Assembly: GCA_963666755.2 (NCBI GenBank)
Contig: CAXXGW010000009.1
Location: 1,984,001 to 2,048,000 of the forward strand
DNA: 64,000 nt
Reading direction: 5' to 3'
Origin: CAXXOK01 sp963666755
GTDB taxonomy: Bacteria; Bacillota; Clostridia; Christensenellales; Aristaeellaceae
Positions 27,269 to 36,151 of the stretch are shown here, piece after piece (positions within the stretch are counted from its first letter, which is position 1; the number at the start of each line of letters is the position of its first letter). Both the position numbers and the translations under genes were made by a program. The notes under the pieces are model-generated. The model saw only the letters and a list, made by a program, of their open reading frames with translations. It did no database searches and was not told the DNA's origin.

Positions 27269-28069
27269 TCAGTCCTTGGGCGCCTCGCCCGCGAAGTCGG
27301 TCAGACCTTTGCGCAGGCTCAGTTCCGTCACGGTCAGGGTTAAGCCCAGATAGTTTTCAATCTGTTCGATGGTTTCTTCAATGTAAGCCTTGGCGCGGCT
27401 CAGGGAAACGGGGTGCTGCGTATCGCCCCGCACGGGGCAAAGTACCAGGCGAATCTCCTCCGGCGTTACCACAGCCAGATGCAGGTTCAGATGGTCGAAA
27501 GCCTCGCCAAAGAAGTTTTGCAACGCCACGCCCAGCCGTTCGCTGCCATAGTGCCAGCGGCTGGCGATAAACGCGTCGCCTTCCGGCATGCAGATGCGGG
27601 CATACACGCAAGGCTGCTGCGGGTCTTCCTTGCAGCGGTACATGCGCTGCTGTTTGAGCACATATTCCCTATTCGGCGCAAGCCCGCACAGCAGGCGCTT
27701 CATCCAGCGCTCGCGTGCCAGCTTAAAATAGTAGCTCTCGTTGTAATCATCATTGGAATCGTCGGTATGCAGCTGGTTGAGCAGCAGTTGTACCTCACGC
27801 AGTACCGCAAGCTGACTGTCCGCATCCGGCGCGATTTCAAAGATCGGCATATCGGGAGCATTGTGGTCCAGCCATTGCTCCAATTCGGCATAGTCGGGCT
27901 CGTCGTCGATGGCGATCGCGTCGATGTGATGCTTGTGCATGCACTCGACGGCTTCTGCAACGGTCTTGCGCAGGCGCGGGGTTTTAAAGCCCATGGCTTC
28001 CCAGCCCTGCATGGAATTAAACAGTTCTTCCACCCGTTGATCCCGTGTGACGATGAGAAGCCTGTACAC
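27269..28069 (-). CDS. Orphan receiver-like domain protein of unknown function
   Basis: 266 residues. The N-terminus (VYRLLIVTRDQRVEELFNSM, then AVECMHKHHIDAIAIDDEPDY) looks like a divergent response-regulator receiver fold, without an obvious effector HTH in the remainder. The C-terminal half (residues 130-266) with YYFKLARERWMKRLL and a beta-rich segment is unrecognised. I chose the GTG at 28069: GGAGGG lies 6 bases before it. The strong promoter just upstream drives this gene and the SPFH gene. Confidence 0.7.
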   Translation of the reverse strand: MYRLLIVTRDQRVEELFNSMQGWEAMGFKTPRLRKTVAEAVECMHKHHIDAIAIDDEPDYAELEQWLDHNAPDMPIFEIAPDADSQLAVLREVQLLLNQLHTDDSNDDYNESYYFKLARERWMKRLLCGLAPNREYVLKQQRMYRCKEDPQQPCVYARICMPEGDAFIASRWHYGSERLGVALQNFFGEAFDHLNLHLAVVTPEEIRLVLCPVRGDTQHPVSLSRAKAYIEETIEQIENYLGLTLTVTELSLRKGLTDFAGEAPKD

Positions 28070-28103
28070 TCGCAACCCTCCATGCTCTATGACAGTACAT
28101 CTT

Positions 28104-28132
28104 ATTATACCCAATCCCCAAAGAAATTTCAA
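28104..28132 (-). promoter_or_regulatory. Promoter of the receiver-like/SPFH operon
   Basis: Reverse strand TTGAAA, 17 bases, TATAAT, 35 bases before the GTG start. The rest of 28133-28358 shows nothing assignable. Confidence 0.85.
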
Positions 28133-28358
28133 TGTTTTTGGGAATTTGGGCAAACGGCTGTACGGTCTGGGTTGCAGTCGGCCGTCGGTGCGCATCCTCT
28201 CCTTCCGTTCCCTCCGGTCGGAGCCTGCGCCTGCGCCGCGCCTGCCCGCCGGTATCCATGCACGAGCCTACAATACCGTTATGGGGCATACACGTCAAGC
28301 CGCGACGGCTAAACGGCGCGGTTCTCCGGCTCAAAGCCGCATATGTGCGGGTAAACGG

Positions 28359-29474
28359 TCAGTGCGGGTTTGCCGTATGGGCAATGCGGTAGCCGTTTTT
28401 GCCGCTGCGTTTAACCAGATAAAGCTGCTCGTCGGCCATGCGAAACAGCGCCTCATAGGTATTACCCTGCGCGGGGCTCAGTGCCACGCCCACGCTGCAG
28501 GTCAGCTGCAGCGGGCCTCGCTCAAAACAGGTGTTGCGCACCGCCTCGCATATCTGTGCCGCGCGCCGCTCCACCACACGCCTGTCCCGCGCGTCTTTCA
28601 GCACCGCCACAAATTCGTCCCCGCCAACGCGCCCGACGATATCCACCCCGCGGAACAGCTTGCGGAGCGTATCGCCGACGATTTCCAGCGCTTCATCCCC
28701 CGCCAGATGCCCCATCTGATCGTTGATTTGCTTAAACTGATCTAGATCGATCACAAACAGGGCCGCCTGCTCCCGTGTTGCGCTCCCGTTCAGGTAAGCG
28801 CGGGCGGCCTCCTCGGTCGTGTTTTTATTCATCAGCCCCGTTAAGCTGTCCGTCCGGCACAGGCGGGTCAGCTCGCTGCGCATTCGTTCGTCTCTCATCC
28901 GAATATTCATCAGCTCGATGTTAACCACCAGGCACAGGCCCCAGCACAGCAGGGCGGCGTTCAAATCCTGTAAAAAAACAGCGGGGGCCTTACTTAGGCC
29001 GCTCAGTAGAATGTAACAGCCCGAAACGACCGTCACAATCGTCATGGTGCGCCACGGCGGCAGGATGAACACCATCGACAGCGAAAGCGTAAGCGGTGCG
29101 TAATAGACATCCGGCTCCCCCGGCATGCCGACTGTGCCGATGTAGACAATATCCAGCCAGCACAGCAGAAGCCAGCCCATGCACAGCGCGGCGATCACGC
29201 GTGTGCGCCAGCGCAGGCGCGCACTCTGCGCCTTAATCCCCGCATACAGGGCCAGTTGGGTTACAAGGCAGGCTCCATACAGGAGGGTGATCTCCATGGG
29301 CCGGCCCATCCAGACCGAAACGGCTAGGAAGGCGATCAGCAGCGTGGTTGCGACTCCGATCCCCACACGAAGCATATGTAAATTGTGCGTGGCGATCGGC
29401 TCCCAATCCATACGGAAAAAGCGTCTAACCTCCGTGATGTAGCCGCTGAGAACCTCCTGAAGGCCTCGAAACAC
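28359..29474 (-). CDS. Membrane diguanylate cyclase (GGDEF domain)
   Basis: 371 residues. Five to six N-terminal membrane helices (about 35-190) form an undefined sensor, followed by a GGDEF domain (about 205-365) with the active site RVGGDEFVAV. The inhibitory RxxD motif (R-G-V-D) is present five residues before GGDEF, so product inhibition is expected. Makes c-di-GMP from GTP. DSLTGLMNKNT marks the domain start. No c-di-GMP phosphodiesterase is in the window. Confidence 0.93.
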   Translation of the reverse strand: MFRGLQEVLSGYITEVRRFFRMDWEPIATHNLHMLRVGIGVATTLLIAFLAVSVWMGRPMEITLLYGACLVTQLALYAGIKAQSARLRWRTRVIAALCMGWLLLCWLDIVYIGTVGMPGEPDVYYAPLTLSLSMVFILPPWRTMTIVTVVSGCYILLSGLSKAPAVFLQDLNAALLCWGLCLVVNIELMNIRMRDERMRSELTRLCRTDSLTGLMNKNTTEEAARAYLNGSATREQAALFVIDLDQFKQINDQMGHLAGDEALEIVGDTLRKLFRGVDIVGRVGGDEFVAVLKDARDRRVVERRAAQICEAVRNTCFERGPLQLTCSVGVALSPAQGNTYEALFRMADEQLYLVKRSGKNGYRIAHTANPH

Positions 29475-29538
29475 TATCCTTCACCTCTGGTTGACGTCCA
29501 AACAGAAAACGCACGGGCTTGTTGCCATCAATGTTGGC

Positions 29539-29567
29539 TATTATAACCTTTTCTGCCAGTGTTCGCA
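29539..29567 (-). promoter_or_regulatory. Promoter of the first diguanylate cyclase
   Basis: Reverse strand TTGCGA, 17 bases, TATAAT, 65 bases before the start codon. Confidence 0.75.
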
Positions 29568-29657
29568 AGGGCGGGCGCCGCCCCGGCACAGAAAAAACAT
29601 TCCATAAACCGCCCGCGGCCGCGACGCGTTTTTCCTGCCGTTCGCACGCAATTCCGC

Positions 29658-29686
29658 TTGCTTTTACGGCTCAAAACCGGTATGCT
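29658..29686 (+). promoter_or_regulatory. Promoter of the EamA transporter
   Basis: TTGCTT, 17 bases, TATGCT; 40 bases before the start codon. Confidence 0.65.
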
Positions 29687-29725
29687 TTACTACGCTGAAA
29701 TGGAAGCAGACAGGAGAGGGTACCG

Positions 29726-30595
29726 ATGAGCGCGAAGGAGCGCAAGGGTATCGTGCAGATGGCGATTTGCGCCGTGTTATGGAGCATTTCCGGTGTTTTT
29801 ATCAAGATGATCCCCTGGAACGCGCTGGTGCTGGCAGGGTTTCGCAGCCTGATCGGCGCATCGGTGCTGGCGCTGTACCTTCTGCTGTCGCACAGGCGCT
29901 TTATCCTGACCAAGCGCTCGCTGCGCCTGGCGCTTACAATCCCGCTTACGAGCATTTGCTTCATGTTTGCCAATAAACTGACCACCGCGGCCAATGCCAT
30001 TGTATTGCAGTATACCGCACCTGTTTTTTTGCTGGTTTACGAGTGGATTTTCCATCAGAAGCGGTTCCGCATGATGGATTACCTGGCCGTGTTTTTAACC
30101 ATGCTTGGCGTCGCGCTGTTCTTCTTCGACCAGCTGGAAGGCGGGGCCGTGCTCGGTAACATTTTGGCGATCTTTGCGGGCGCCGCCTTTGCGGGCACGA
30201 TGTTCTGCGTGGCCACCGTGGATGAGGACGCCCGCCTGAACGGCCTGATGCAGGGCCATACCCTGACGGCGCTGATCGGCGTGCCGTTCCTCTTTGTGTT
30301 TGGCGCGCCGGTTGGGCTGCAATCGCTGGGCGCGCTGGCCGTGCTGGGCATTTTCCAGTTGGGGCTTGCCTATGTGCTGTACGGATTGGCCGCCACCAAC
30401 AGCACCCCGCTGGCGCTTACGCTGCTGGCTGCGCTGGAGCCGATCCTCAACCCGGTATGGGTGGCGCTGTTCGTCGGCGAGGTGCCGGGGCCGACCGCAT
30501 TGGCGGGCGGCGTGCTGGTGCTGGTAAGCGTAACGCTGTGGTGCGTCTGGGATGTGCGGGGCAAGGCCCAAACCGCGCGGGCGCAAACAATTTGA
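29726..30595 (+). CDS. EamA/DMT family transporter
   Basis: 289 residues with ten predicted membrane helices in two EamA repeats (about 10-135 and 150-280). ALLAALEPILNPVWVALFVGE-type C-terminal repeat pieces (EPILNPVW) are typical of drug/metabolite exporters. Substrate unknown. Monocistronic with its own promoter and terminator; ATG 29726 follows AGGAGAGGG. Confidence 0.9.
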   Translation: MSAKERKGIVQMAICAVLWSISGVFIKMIPWNALVLAGFRSLIGASVLALYLLLSHRRFILTKRSLRLALTIPLTSICFMFANKLTTAANAIVLQYTAPVFLLVYEWIFHQKRFRMMDYLAVFLTMLGVALFFFDQLEGGAVLGNILAIFAGAAFAGTMFCVATVDEDARLNGLMQGHTLTALIGVPFLFVFGAPVGLQSLGALAVLGIFQLGLAYVLYGLAATNSTPLALTLLAALEPILNPVWVALFVGEVPGPTALAGGVLVLVSVTLWCVWDVRGKAQTARAQTI

Positions 30596-30618
30596 CCCCT
30601 CATCCGGGTATAACAGAC

Positions 30619-30650
30619 GGCGAAACCGATCAGCGGTTTCGCCATTTGTT
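30619..30650 (+). terminator. Terminator of the EamA gene
   Basis: Perfect stem GGCGAAACCG / CGGTTTCGCC with loop ATCAG followed by ATTTGTTT. Confidence 0.8.
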
Positions 30651-30700
30651 TGATGCTCGATTCTGCTCTTTATCTCGCGCAGGGTCCTGCTTGGCTTGGC

Positions 30701-31891
30701 TCAGGGTTCCCGTTTGCGGCCCATCGTGCTCACAATGCGGGGGCGTTTGGACGGATACGGTTCCGCTGTGGGGTTGGGCGCTATGACAGGCTCCGGTTGC
30801 GGTTCCGCGCCCCGCTGTGCCTCCGCAGGTGCGGCAGGCGCAAACGGCATGCCCTGCACGGTGCTTACAATGCGCGGCTGCCGTCGCGGCGGCGTGCTCT
30901 GCCACGCCTCCGGCGCTAAAGCGGCTGTCTGCGAAACCGTGCTTGTAGTCGGCTGCCCCATCAAGACCGGCGCGGGAGCACTCGGAACCCGGTACGCTTC
31001 CGGATAAGTCGCAACAGAAGGTTGCGGAGGCATCGCAGGCATTGGGATAGCCGTCACAGGCGGCTGCACCGGCGCTATACTCTCTGGTCGTGGCTCAGTT
31101 TGCTGCTGTGCCGGCGCGGCGGTCGGCGGCACCGGCGCATTTGCCGGATAGGGAGCCGTAAAATCGGGTTGCGGTTCAACTGTGTCTGTTGTCTGAAGCG
31201 ATAGGCCGCAGTGTGGGCAATAGGAGGCATCCGCCGCATACAGCGATCCGCAGTTCAGGCAGACCCGCTGCGGCGCGGGGGTAGCCGCTGCGCCAGCCCC
31301 GGGTACCGGCGCGGGTTCAGGCTCCGCCGGGGCACGCCAGCGGTCCAGCAGCGGTTCGTCCGTACTCAGTTCCGGCTCCGCCGGGAGGTCGATAATGGAG
31401 CGCGGCTTGTATTTTTCCGCCAGCTCGGAGGCCACGCGGCCGTTGGCATCGCGGGTCAGCGCCCGGCCATACTCCGCGGCCGCGTAAGGCGAAAGGGGCT
31501 TGACAGGTTTATCCTGTGGCGATACCGGTGCCTCCGCCGGTTGCGGAGGTGCGGCCCCTCTGGGCGGCTCCGCCTTGGCGGGGCGCGTTTCCACGCCGCG
31601 AGGCGCGTCGCCTTTAAACAGCGCGCGATCCGCACCGCTGCGCATCAGGCCGCCGGCCAGCAGCAGCGCGGCGCCCGCCGCAAATACCCAGTTGTTATGG
31701 GCCAGGCAGAATAGAATCGCTTTATTGAGCGCATTCACAAACCGATCCGTGCTAACCATGGAAAAGGACTCGACGATCCGCTGCACCTGCGCATTGTCAA
31801 TCAGCGGAACCGCCGTCGCCAAAATACCGGCCAGCGCGACCACGCAACCGACAAAACAGAGCACCCCGCCCAGGGCTTTTAAAAATTTCAT
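30701..31891 (-). CDS. Two-helix membrane protein with central zinc ribbon and Pro-rich repeats
   Basis: 396 residues. Two N-terminal membrane helices (about 5-28 and 58-80) are followed by a Pro/Ala/Glu-rich cytoplasmic stretch, one zinc ribbon (CLNCGSLYAADASYCPHCG, about 210-228), and a long Pro/Gln-rich tail. The tail has two copies of a PRIVST motif (QPRIVSTVQG and RPRIVSTMGR), one at the very C-terminus. I chose MKFLKALGG at 31891; a longer frame reaches 32071 but overlaps the neighbouring leader. It is divergent from the vWA-PP2C-kinase triad, so PRIVST serine/threonine sites could be its kinase targets; this is inference. Confidence 0.75.
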   Translation of the reverse strand: MKFLKALGGVLCFVGCVVALAGILATAVPLIDNAQVQRIVESFSMVSTDRFVNALNKAILFCLAHNNWVFAAGAALLLAGGLMRSGADRALFKGDAPRGVETRPAKAEPPRGAAPPQPAEAPVSPQDKPVKPLSPYAAAEYGRALTRDANGRVASELAEKYKPRSIIDLPAEPELSTDEPLLDRWRAPAEPEPAPVPGAGAAATPAPQRVCLNCGSLYAADASYCPHCGLSLQTTDTVEPQPDFTAPYPANAPVPPTAAPAQQQTEPRPESIAPVQPPVTAIPMPAMPPQPSVATYPEAYRVPSAPAPVLMGQPTTSTVSQTAALAPEAWQSTPPRRQPRIVSTVQGMPFAPAAPAEAQRGAEPQPEPVIAPNPTAEPYPSKRPRIVSTMGRKREP

Positions 31892-32014
31892 AAACCCTAT
31901 CCACACTCCCGCGCAGCACAGTTCCGTGATAACCATTCGACGGTCGCGCGCGCGCTTCCTCCTGCCGCGGCGCGCGGTTTTTACAAACGCGCCCCCGCTT
32001 ACGGAGGAAAAACG

Positions 32015-32057
32015 GCTCCGGCGAAGAATTAAGGGGAGTAGGATGGGATGCCGGAGC
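32015..32057 (+). promoter_or_regulatory. Leader hairpin before the vWA gene
   Basis: GCTCCGGC pairs with GCCGGAGC across 27 bases, ending 25 bases before the vWA start and leaving AAGGAGGAG free. A leader structure that may affect translation; no T-run, so not a terminator. Confidence 0.4.
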
Positions 32058-32082
32058 GCCGTCCCGCGCAAAGGAGGAGCCT

Positions 32083-32763
32083 ATGGAAAAATACCAACTG
32101 ACCTACCATGTGGACATGGTGTTTTGCATTGACGCGACCGGCAGCATGCGCCACGTGCTGGATTTCGTCAAGCAAAACGCCCTGAATCTGTACCGGGACA
32201 TCACCGGCGCGATGGAGAAGAAGCATAAGGTGATCAGCCAGATGCGCATTCGGGTAATCGCGTTTCGGGATTATATTGCCGATGGGGATCAGGCGATGCT
32301 CGCCAGCGACTTTTTTGTGCTACCGCAGCAGGCGCAGGGTTTTTATGACTGCGTAAACGGCATCAGCGCCAAGGGCGGCGGGGATATTCCGGAGGATGGG
32401 CTGGAGGCGCTGGGGTATGCCATCCGCAGCGATTGGACGCGGGAAGGCGTAAAAAAGCGCCACATCATCGTCGTCTGGTCGGACGCGCCCACGCACCCGC
32501 TGGGGCACGGCAAAATCGCGCCCTGGTACCCGGATGGCATGGCGGAAACCTTTGAGGAGCTCAGCCTCTGGTGGGAGGACGAGCAGCTTGGCGGCGCGAT
32601 GGATGAGAGCGCCAAACGGCTTTTGATGTTCGCCCCCGACGCGCCGGAGTGGAACCGCATCTCCTCCGAATGGGCGCAGGTGGTGCATGTGCAGACCGTC
32701 AGCGAGGGGCTGGCGGAATTGGAATACCAGCAGGTGATCGACGCGGTATGCAACACGATCTAA
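32083..32763 (+). CDS. vWA domain protein, TerY-like
   Basis: 226 residues, a single von Willebrand A domain. The metal-ion-dependent adhesion site is DxTGS (D17-A-T-G-S21), with the later Thr/Asp positions in GGGDIPEDGLEALGYAI and VVWSDAPTHP. Cytoplasmic, no signal peptide. Together with the next two genes this is the layout of TerY-P triads (vWA, PP2C phosphatase, protein kinase), which in other bacteria form a phospho-signalling module linked to tellurite/stress systems. AAGGAGGAG 7 bases before the ATG. Confidence 0.88.
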   Translation: MEKYQLTYHVDMVFCIDATGSMRHVLDFVKQNALNLYRDITGAMEKKHKVISQMRIRVIAFRDYIADGDQAMLASDFFVLPQQAQGFYDCVNGISAKGGGDIPEDGLEALGYAIRSDWTREGVKKRHIIVVWSDAPTHPLGHGKIAPWYPDGMAETFEELSLWWEDEQLGGAMDESAKRLLMFAPDAPEWNRISSEWAQVVHVQTVSEGLAELEYQQVIDAVCNTI

Positions 32764-32794
32764 ACCTTGCGCCGCCCGCGACGGAGGGTGCGCT

Positions 32795-33802
32795 ATGACG
32801 CAGGATTCGCGCCGGATTGACGGGCGGTGTCTGATGATCGCCCAGGAAACCGCCCCCGGACAGGGCGAGGACGCTTACGCCGCCGAGACGGACGCGCTTG
32901 GCGGCTTGCTTTGCGTGGCGGATGGCTGCGGCGGCATCGGGTCACGCCGCTACACCCGGCTGGAGGGCCGCACCGAGGCGTACATGGCTGCGCGGATCAC
33001 GGTGCAATGCGTGCGGGAATGGGTTTTAACGCTGGACGGTCACAGTCTGCCTGCCGATGCGCAGGCAGCCCGCTCCTGTGCCGAGGCCCTGCGCACGGTG
33101 CTGCGGGAGCGGCTGACCGCCTTCCATGCCGAGCATCGCAACGAGGTGGATTCCCGCCTGATTATGCGCGGTTTGCAGCGCACCTTGCCCACCACGCTGT
33201 GCGCCGCGCTGATGGACGCGCGCAAGCCGGGGCTGCTCTCCTGCGTGTTCTTCTGGGCGGGCGACAGCCGCGGTTACATCCTGACCCCCAAGGGGCTGCG
33301 GCAATGCACGGCCGACCATGTGGCGGGCCGCGCGGACGCGCTGGAAAATTTATATCGCGATGCCCGCCTGAGCAACATGGTCAATGCCGACGGGGATTTT
33401 CACATTGATACCTACGGTTTAACGCTGGACAAGCCCTGCATCGTGCTGACCGCAACGGACGGCGCCTTCGGATACCTGCCCACGCCCATGGAGTTCGAGC
33501 TGCTGCTTTTAAGCACGCTGGAAGCCGCCGCCGATCTGCACGGCTGGCAAACCCGGCTGCACAACGCGATTCGCAAATATGCCAGCGATGATGCGACTCT
33601 GACGCTCGCCTGTTACGGCGCTGAGGATTTTCCGGCTCTACAGCAGGCGTTTACCGGCCGCCGGGCGGCGTTGCAGCAGGAGTTTGTTACGCCCGTGCGC
33701 AGGCGCAGGCAGAATATCGAGTTCGCGCGCAGCCTCTGGGCCGATTACCGCCTGCGCTACGAACTGCCGACGGAGGTGTGTGATGCGGATTGGCACCTAT
33801 GA
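32795..33802 (+). CDS. PP2C-type serine/threonine phosphatase
   Basis: 335 residues. Metal-binding motifs of PP2C are visible: VADGCGGIGS near residue 45, the DSRGYIL strand with AGDSRGY, ATDGAFGYLPTP, and ASDDATLTLA near residue 270. The family's role is removal of phosphate from Ser/Thr, here presumably on substrates of the adjacent kinase. The C-terminal 60 residues are a basic helical extension. Starts 31 bases after the vWA stop; overlaps the kinase gene by 20 bases. Confidence 0.88.
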   Translation: MTQDSRRIDGRCLMIAQETAPGQGEDAYAAETDALGGLLCVADGCGGIGSRRYTRLEGRTEAYMAARITVQCVREWVLTLDGHSLPADAQAARSCAEALRTVLRERLTAFHAEHRNEVDSRLIMRGLQRTLPTTLCAALMDARKPGLLSCVFFWAGDSRGYILTPKGLRQCTADHVAGRADALENLYRDARLSNMVNADGDFHIDTYGLTLDKPCIVLTATDGAFGYLPTPMEFELLLLSTLEAAADLHGWQTRLHNAIRKYASDDATLTLACYGAEDFPALQQAFTGRRAALQQEFVTPVRRRRQNIEFARSLWADYRLRYELPTEVCDADWHL

Positions 33803-34709
33803 ATGCGTAACCCCCTTTGCCACCGCGGGCAGCGGCAGCGCACGCTGGTGCGTAGCGCGGCGCGAAGGGCAAACCTTCTTTCTGAAACAGTTTTTAACCC
33901 CCGTACAGCCGCGCACCGCCGGGCCCGCTACGGCGTTGACCCGCGCCCAGCAGACGCGCTGCGATACGTTTGAGCGCCGTAAAAAAGCCCTGTATGCGGC
34001 TCTTGGCTGCGTACTGGGCGATTGTGTGGTTCCCGTATCGGACTTTTTTACCTTTGAGGGGCGCTACTATACCGTCACGGAATATGTGCAAACGCCTTAT
34101 GATACGTTTGAGACGCTTGAGGTGCCCAGCCAGCGCATCCGGCGGCAGATGCTGTTCGAACTGGCCCGGTGCCTGGGGCGTGTGCATGCGCAGGGAATCG
34201 TGCATGCGGATTTGAAGCCGGAACATGTCCTGCTGCAGCACGACGGTGACCGTCTGCGCGTGCGGCTGATTGATTTTGACAGCGGTTTTCTGGAAGAGGA
34301 CCCGCCCCCGACCGCGCGCGATATCGAGGGCGACCCCGTCTACCTGGCGCCGGAAACCTACCTGCGCCTGCTGGGCCGCCCGGCGTCGCTTACGCGCAAG
34401 CTGGACACCTTTGCCTTCGGGGCCATCGCCCACCGTGTTTGGACAGGCGCGCTACCCGCGCCGCAAACGCCGGGCGTTGTTTACCTGTACGAGGCGGCGC
34501 TTGCCGGGGAAACCATTCCCCTGTCGGATACCCTGCCCATTGCCTACCGGTGGCTGATCCAGAAAGCCCTCAGCCAGCGGCCGGAAGACCGGCCGGACGA
34601 CGGGTTGCTGGAGCGTCTGCTGGCACCTCCGCCCGCGGAGCCCCAACGCAACACGGTTGTGGAGAACGGCCTGCATCGGTTTTACCGCTCCCGCGAGCCG
34701 CAACCCTGA
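33783..34709 (+). CDS. Hanks-type protein kinase of the TerY-P triad
   Basis: 308 residues. The nucleotide lysine is K35 (TFFLKQF), the catalytic loop is H141-A-D143-L-K-P-E-H148 and the metal loop is D164-F-D166 in place of DFG. The loop Asn is His (H148), so metal binding may differ from canonical kinases. DPVYLAPETYLRL is the APE-like segment. No transmembrane or PASTA domains, and no fused zinc ribbon of the kind described in classic TerY-P kinases. ATG 33783 lies inside the PP2C gene; expression is coupled. Confidence 0.85.
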   Translation: MRIGTYECVTPFATAGSGSARWCVARREGQTFFLKQFLTPVQPRTAGPATALTRAQQTRCDTFERRKKALYAALGCVLGDCVVPVSDFFTFEGRYYTVTEYVQTPYDTFETLEVPSQRIRRQMLFELARCLGRVHAQGIVHADLKPEHVLLQHDGDRLRVRLIDFDSGFLEEDPPPTARDIEGDPVYLAPETYLRLLGRPASLTRKLDTFAFGAIAHRVWTGALPAPQTPGVVYLYEAALAGETIPLSDTLPIAYRWLIQKALSQRPEDRPDDGLLERLLAPPPAEPQRNTVVENGLHRFYRSREPQP

Positions 34710-34716
34710 TATCCGT

Positions 34717-34756
34717 AACCGCCCGGCATCCGGCTTGGATGTCGGGCGGTCTTTTC
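34717..34756 (+). terminator. Terminator of the vWA-PP2C-kinase operon
   Basis: Stem ACCGCCCGGCATCC / GGATGTCGGGCGGT (one G-T pair) followed by CTTTT. Confidence 0.85.
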
Positions 34757-35110
34757 CCGGCTGATTGGCAAATTGCGAGCCAGTCATCGCAAAAAAACCG
34801 CAGTGGCAAGTTAAACACCCGCAAAGCGCATCGTTGCGATATTGTTTTTGTATAACTGCTGTCGACCGTAAGTAGCTGGCAATACGGGCTATCGGTTCTC
34901 CTTCCGCATGCTCTGGGAATATAAAATCGGGATACAAACCCGTTTACAGCAAAAGGGCAGGCACAACACGGGGTGCATCTTTCCTTTGCGGAAAAGATAC
35001 GCCCCATGTTCGGAGATTACGTTTCTAATACTGGCTTTGGCTGTTTCAAGACCTTCGCCCGGCAGGCATGCCACACTCGCCTGCATGGCGTCCCGTCAAG
35101 GCAAACGGGT
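34757..35110. other. Spacer with nothing recognised
   Basis: About 350 bases, somewhat more AT-rich than the genes around it, including an A/T-rich patch near 34835. No frame with a start signal, no RNA gene seen. Confidence 0.45.
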
Positions 35111-35677
35111 TCAGCGCGCCTTGGCGGCGGCGCGGTAGCGCTTATAGGCCCGCCGGATGGAGAACAGCGCCGCCAGATCCAGCACGGCCTCGACCAGCAG
35201 CGAAAGCCCCGCAAACTGCGTAACGGTGTATGCCAGGAACGCCGGCTGCGTTACGGACAGGATGCCCAGCGCAAAGGATACCAGCGCCCCCGCCAGCATC
35301 CAGCCCCAACGGCTGCCGCCAATCCGGCGCAGATCGTTGGCCATTTGCAGCTTGGCAAAGCCGCCCGCAATCATAGCCAGCCCCCACAGGAAAGGCAATA
35401 CGGTCACCAACAGGTCGCTGCGCACAAACAGCAGCACGCCCAACAGCGCCAGCACCAGGCCCTTGGCCATGCCCAGACCCATCATGCCCTCCAGCGTATC
35501 GCCGCGCACATACCCCAGGATCAGCACAAGCCCGATCACCACCAGCACGGCGGCCAGCGCGTAGTTGGCAATCAGCAATGCCAGATTCGGCCACAGCAGT
35601 AGCAACAGGCCGCTTACCGCATAGAATGCAATCGCCGATCCGCCGGTCAGCCCCCAACCTATGGATTTGTGATTCAT
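35111..35677 (-). CDS. DUF308/HdeD-family membrane protein
   Basis: 188 residues with six predicted helices in three pairs, for example SAIAFYAVSGLLLLLWP and MAKGLVLALLGVLLFV, as in HdeD/DUF308 proteins. E. coli HdeD is an acid-resistance membrane protein; function here unknown. The C-terminus is basic (YKRYRAAAKAR). Single gene. Confidence 0.85.
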   Translation of the reverse strand: MNHKSIGWGLTGGSAIAFYAVSGLLLLLWPNLALLIANYALAAVLVVIGLVLILGYVRGDTLEGMMGLGMAKGLVLALLGVLLFVRSDLLVTVLPFLWGLAMIAGGFAKLQMANDLRRIGGSRWGWMLAGALVSFALGILSVTQPAFLAYTVTQFAGLSLLVEAVLDLAALFSIRRAYKRYRAAAKAR

Positions 35678-36060
35678 ACAATCAACCTCCCTGCCCCGAA
35701 GGCATTCATCCTATGGGATATTTTCGCGCTTGGCAGGGCTGGTTCCTGCCCGCGGATACAGATTTGCCCGCGCCATACCCGGTTGCGCAAAGAACGCTGC
35801 CTTTGCCCGACTGTGGCAATCCATCCACAGGTTGCTTCTATCCAAACTGTCCTTTCCGCTGTACAGAAGAATCAGTCTCTATTAAACTAGTCCTTTGCCG
35901 GGCAGTAAAGATTTGCCCTATCCAAGCCGGTATTCCCGGGATGCTCATTTTCAGGCTCCCAGCAGAGTTGCTTTCCTGCTGCACGTCCGTTTCTCCGGTG
36001 ATTCACGCGGATTTTAACCAAGATGGTATGCAGGCATCGTCTTTTAGCCGGATCGATAAC
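35678..36060. other. Spacer with nothing recognised
   Basis: 380 bases between the DUF308 start and the wecE terminator. An apparent open frame across it lacks a ribosome site and has Cys/Pro-rich, non-protein-like composition. A promoter for the DUF308 gene must lie here but I cannot pick one. Confidence 0.45.
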
Positions 36061-36064
36061 CTCA

Positions 36065-36106
36065 TAAAAGCGAACCGCTTCCGTCCAATCGACGGGAGCG
36101 GTTCGC
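36065..36106 (-). terminator. Terminator of wecE
   Basis: 16-base stem GCGAACCGCTTCCGTC / GACGGGAGCGGTTCGC followed on the reverse strand by TTTTA. Confidence 0.85.
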
Positions 36107-36151
36107 AGCTCTGTTTATCTCACGCAATCAAAGCGGAAGTTGTACCCGTGC

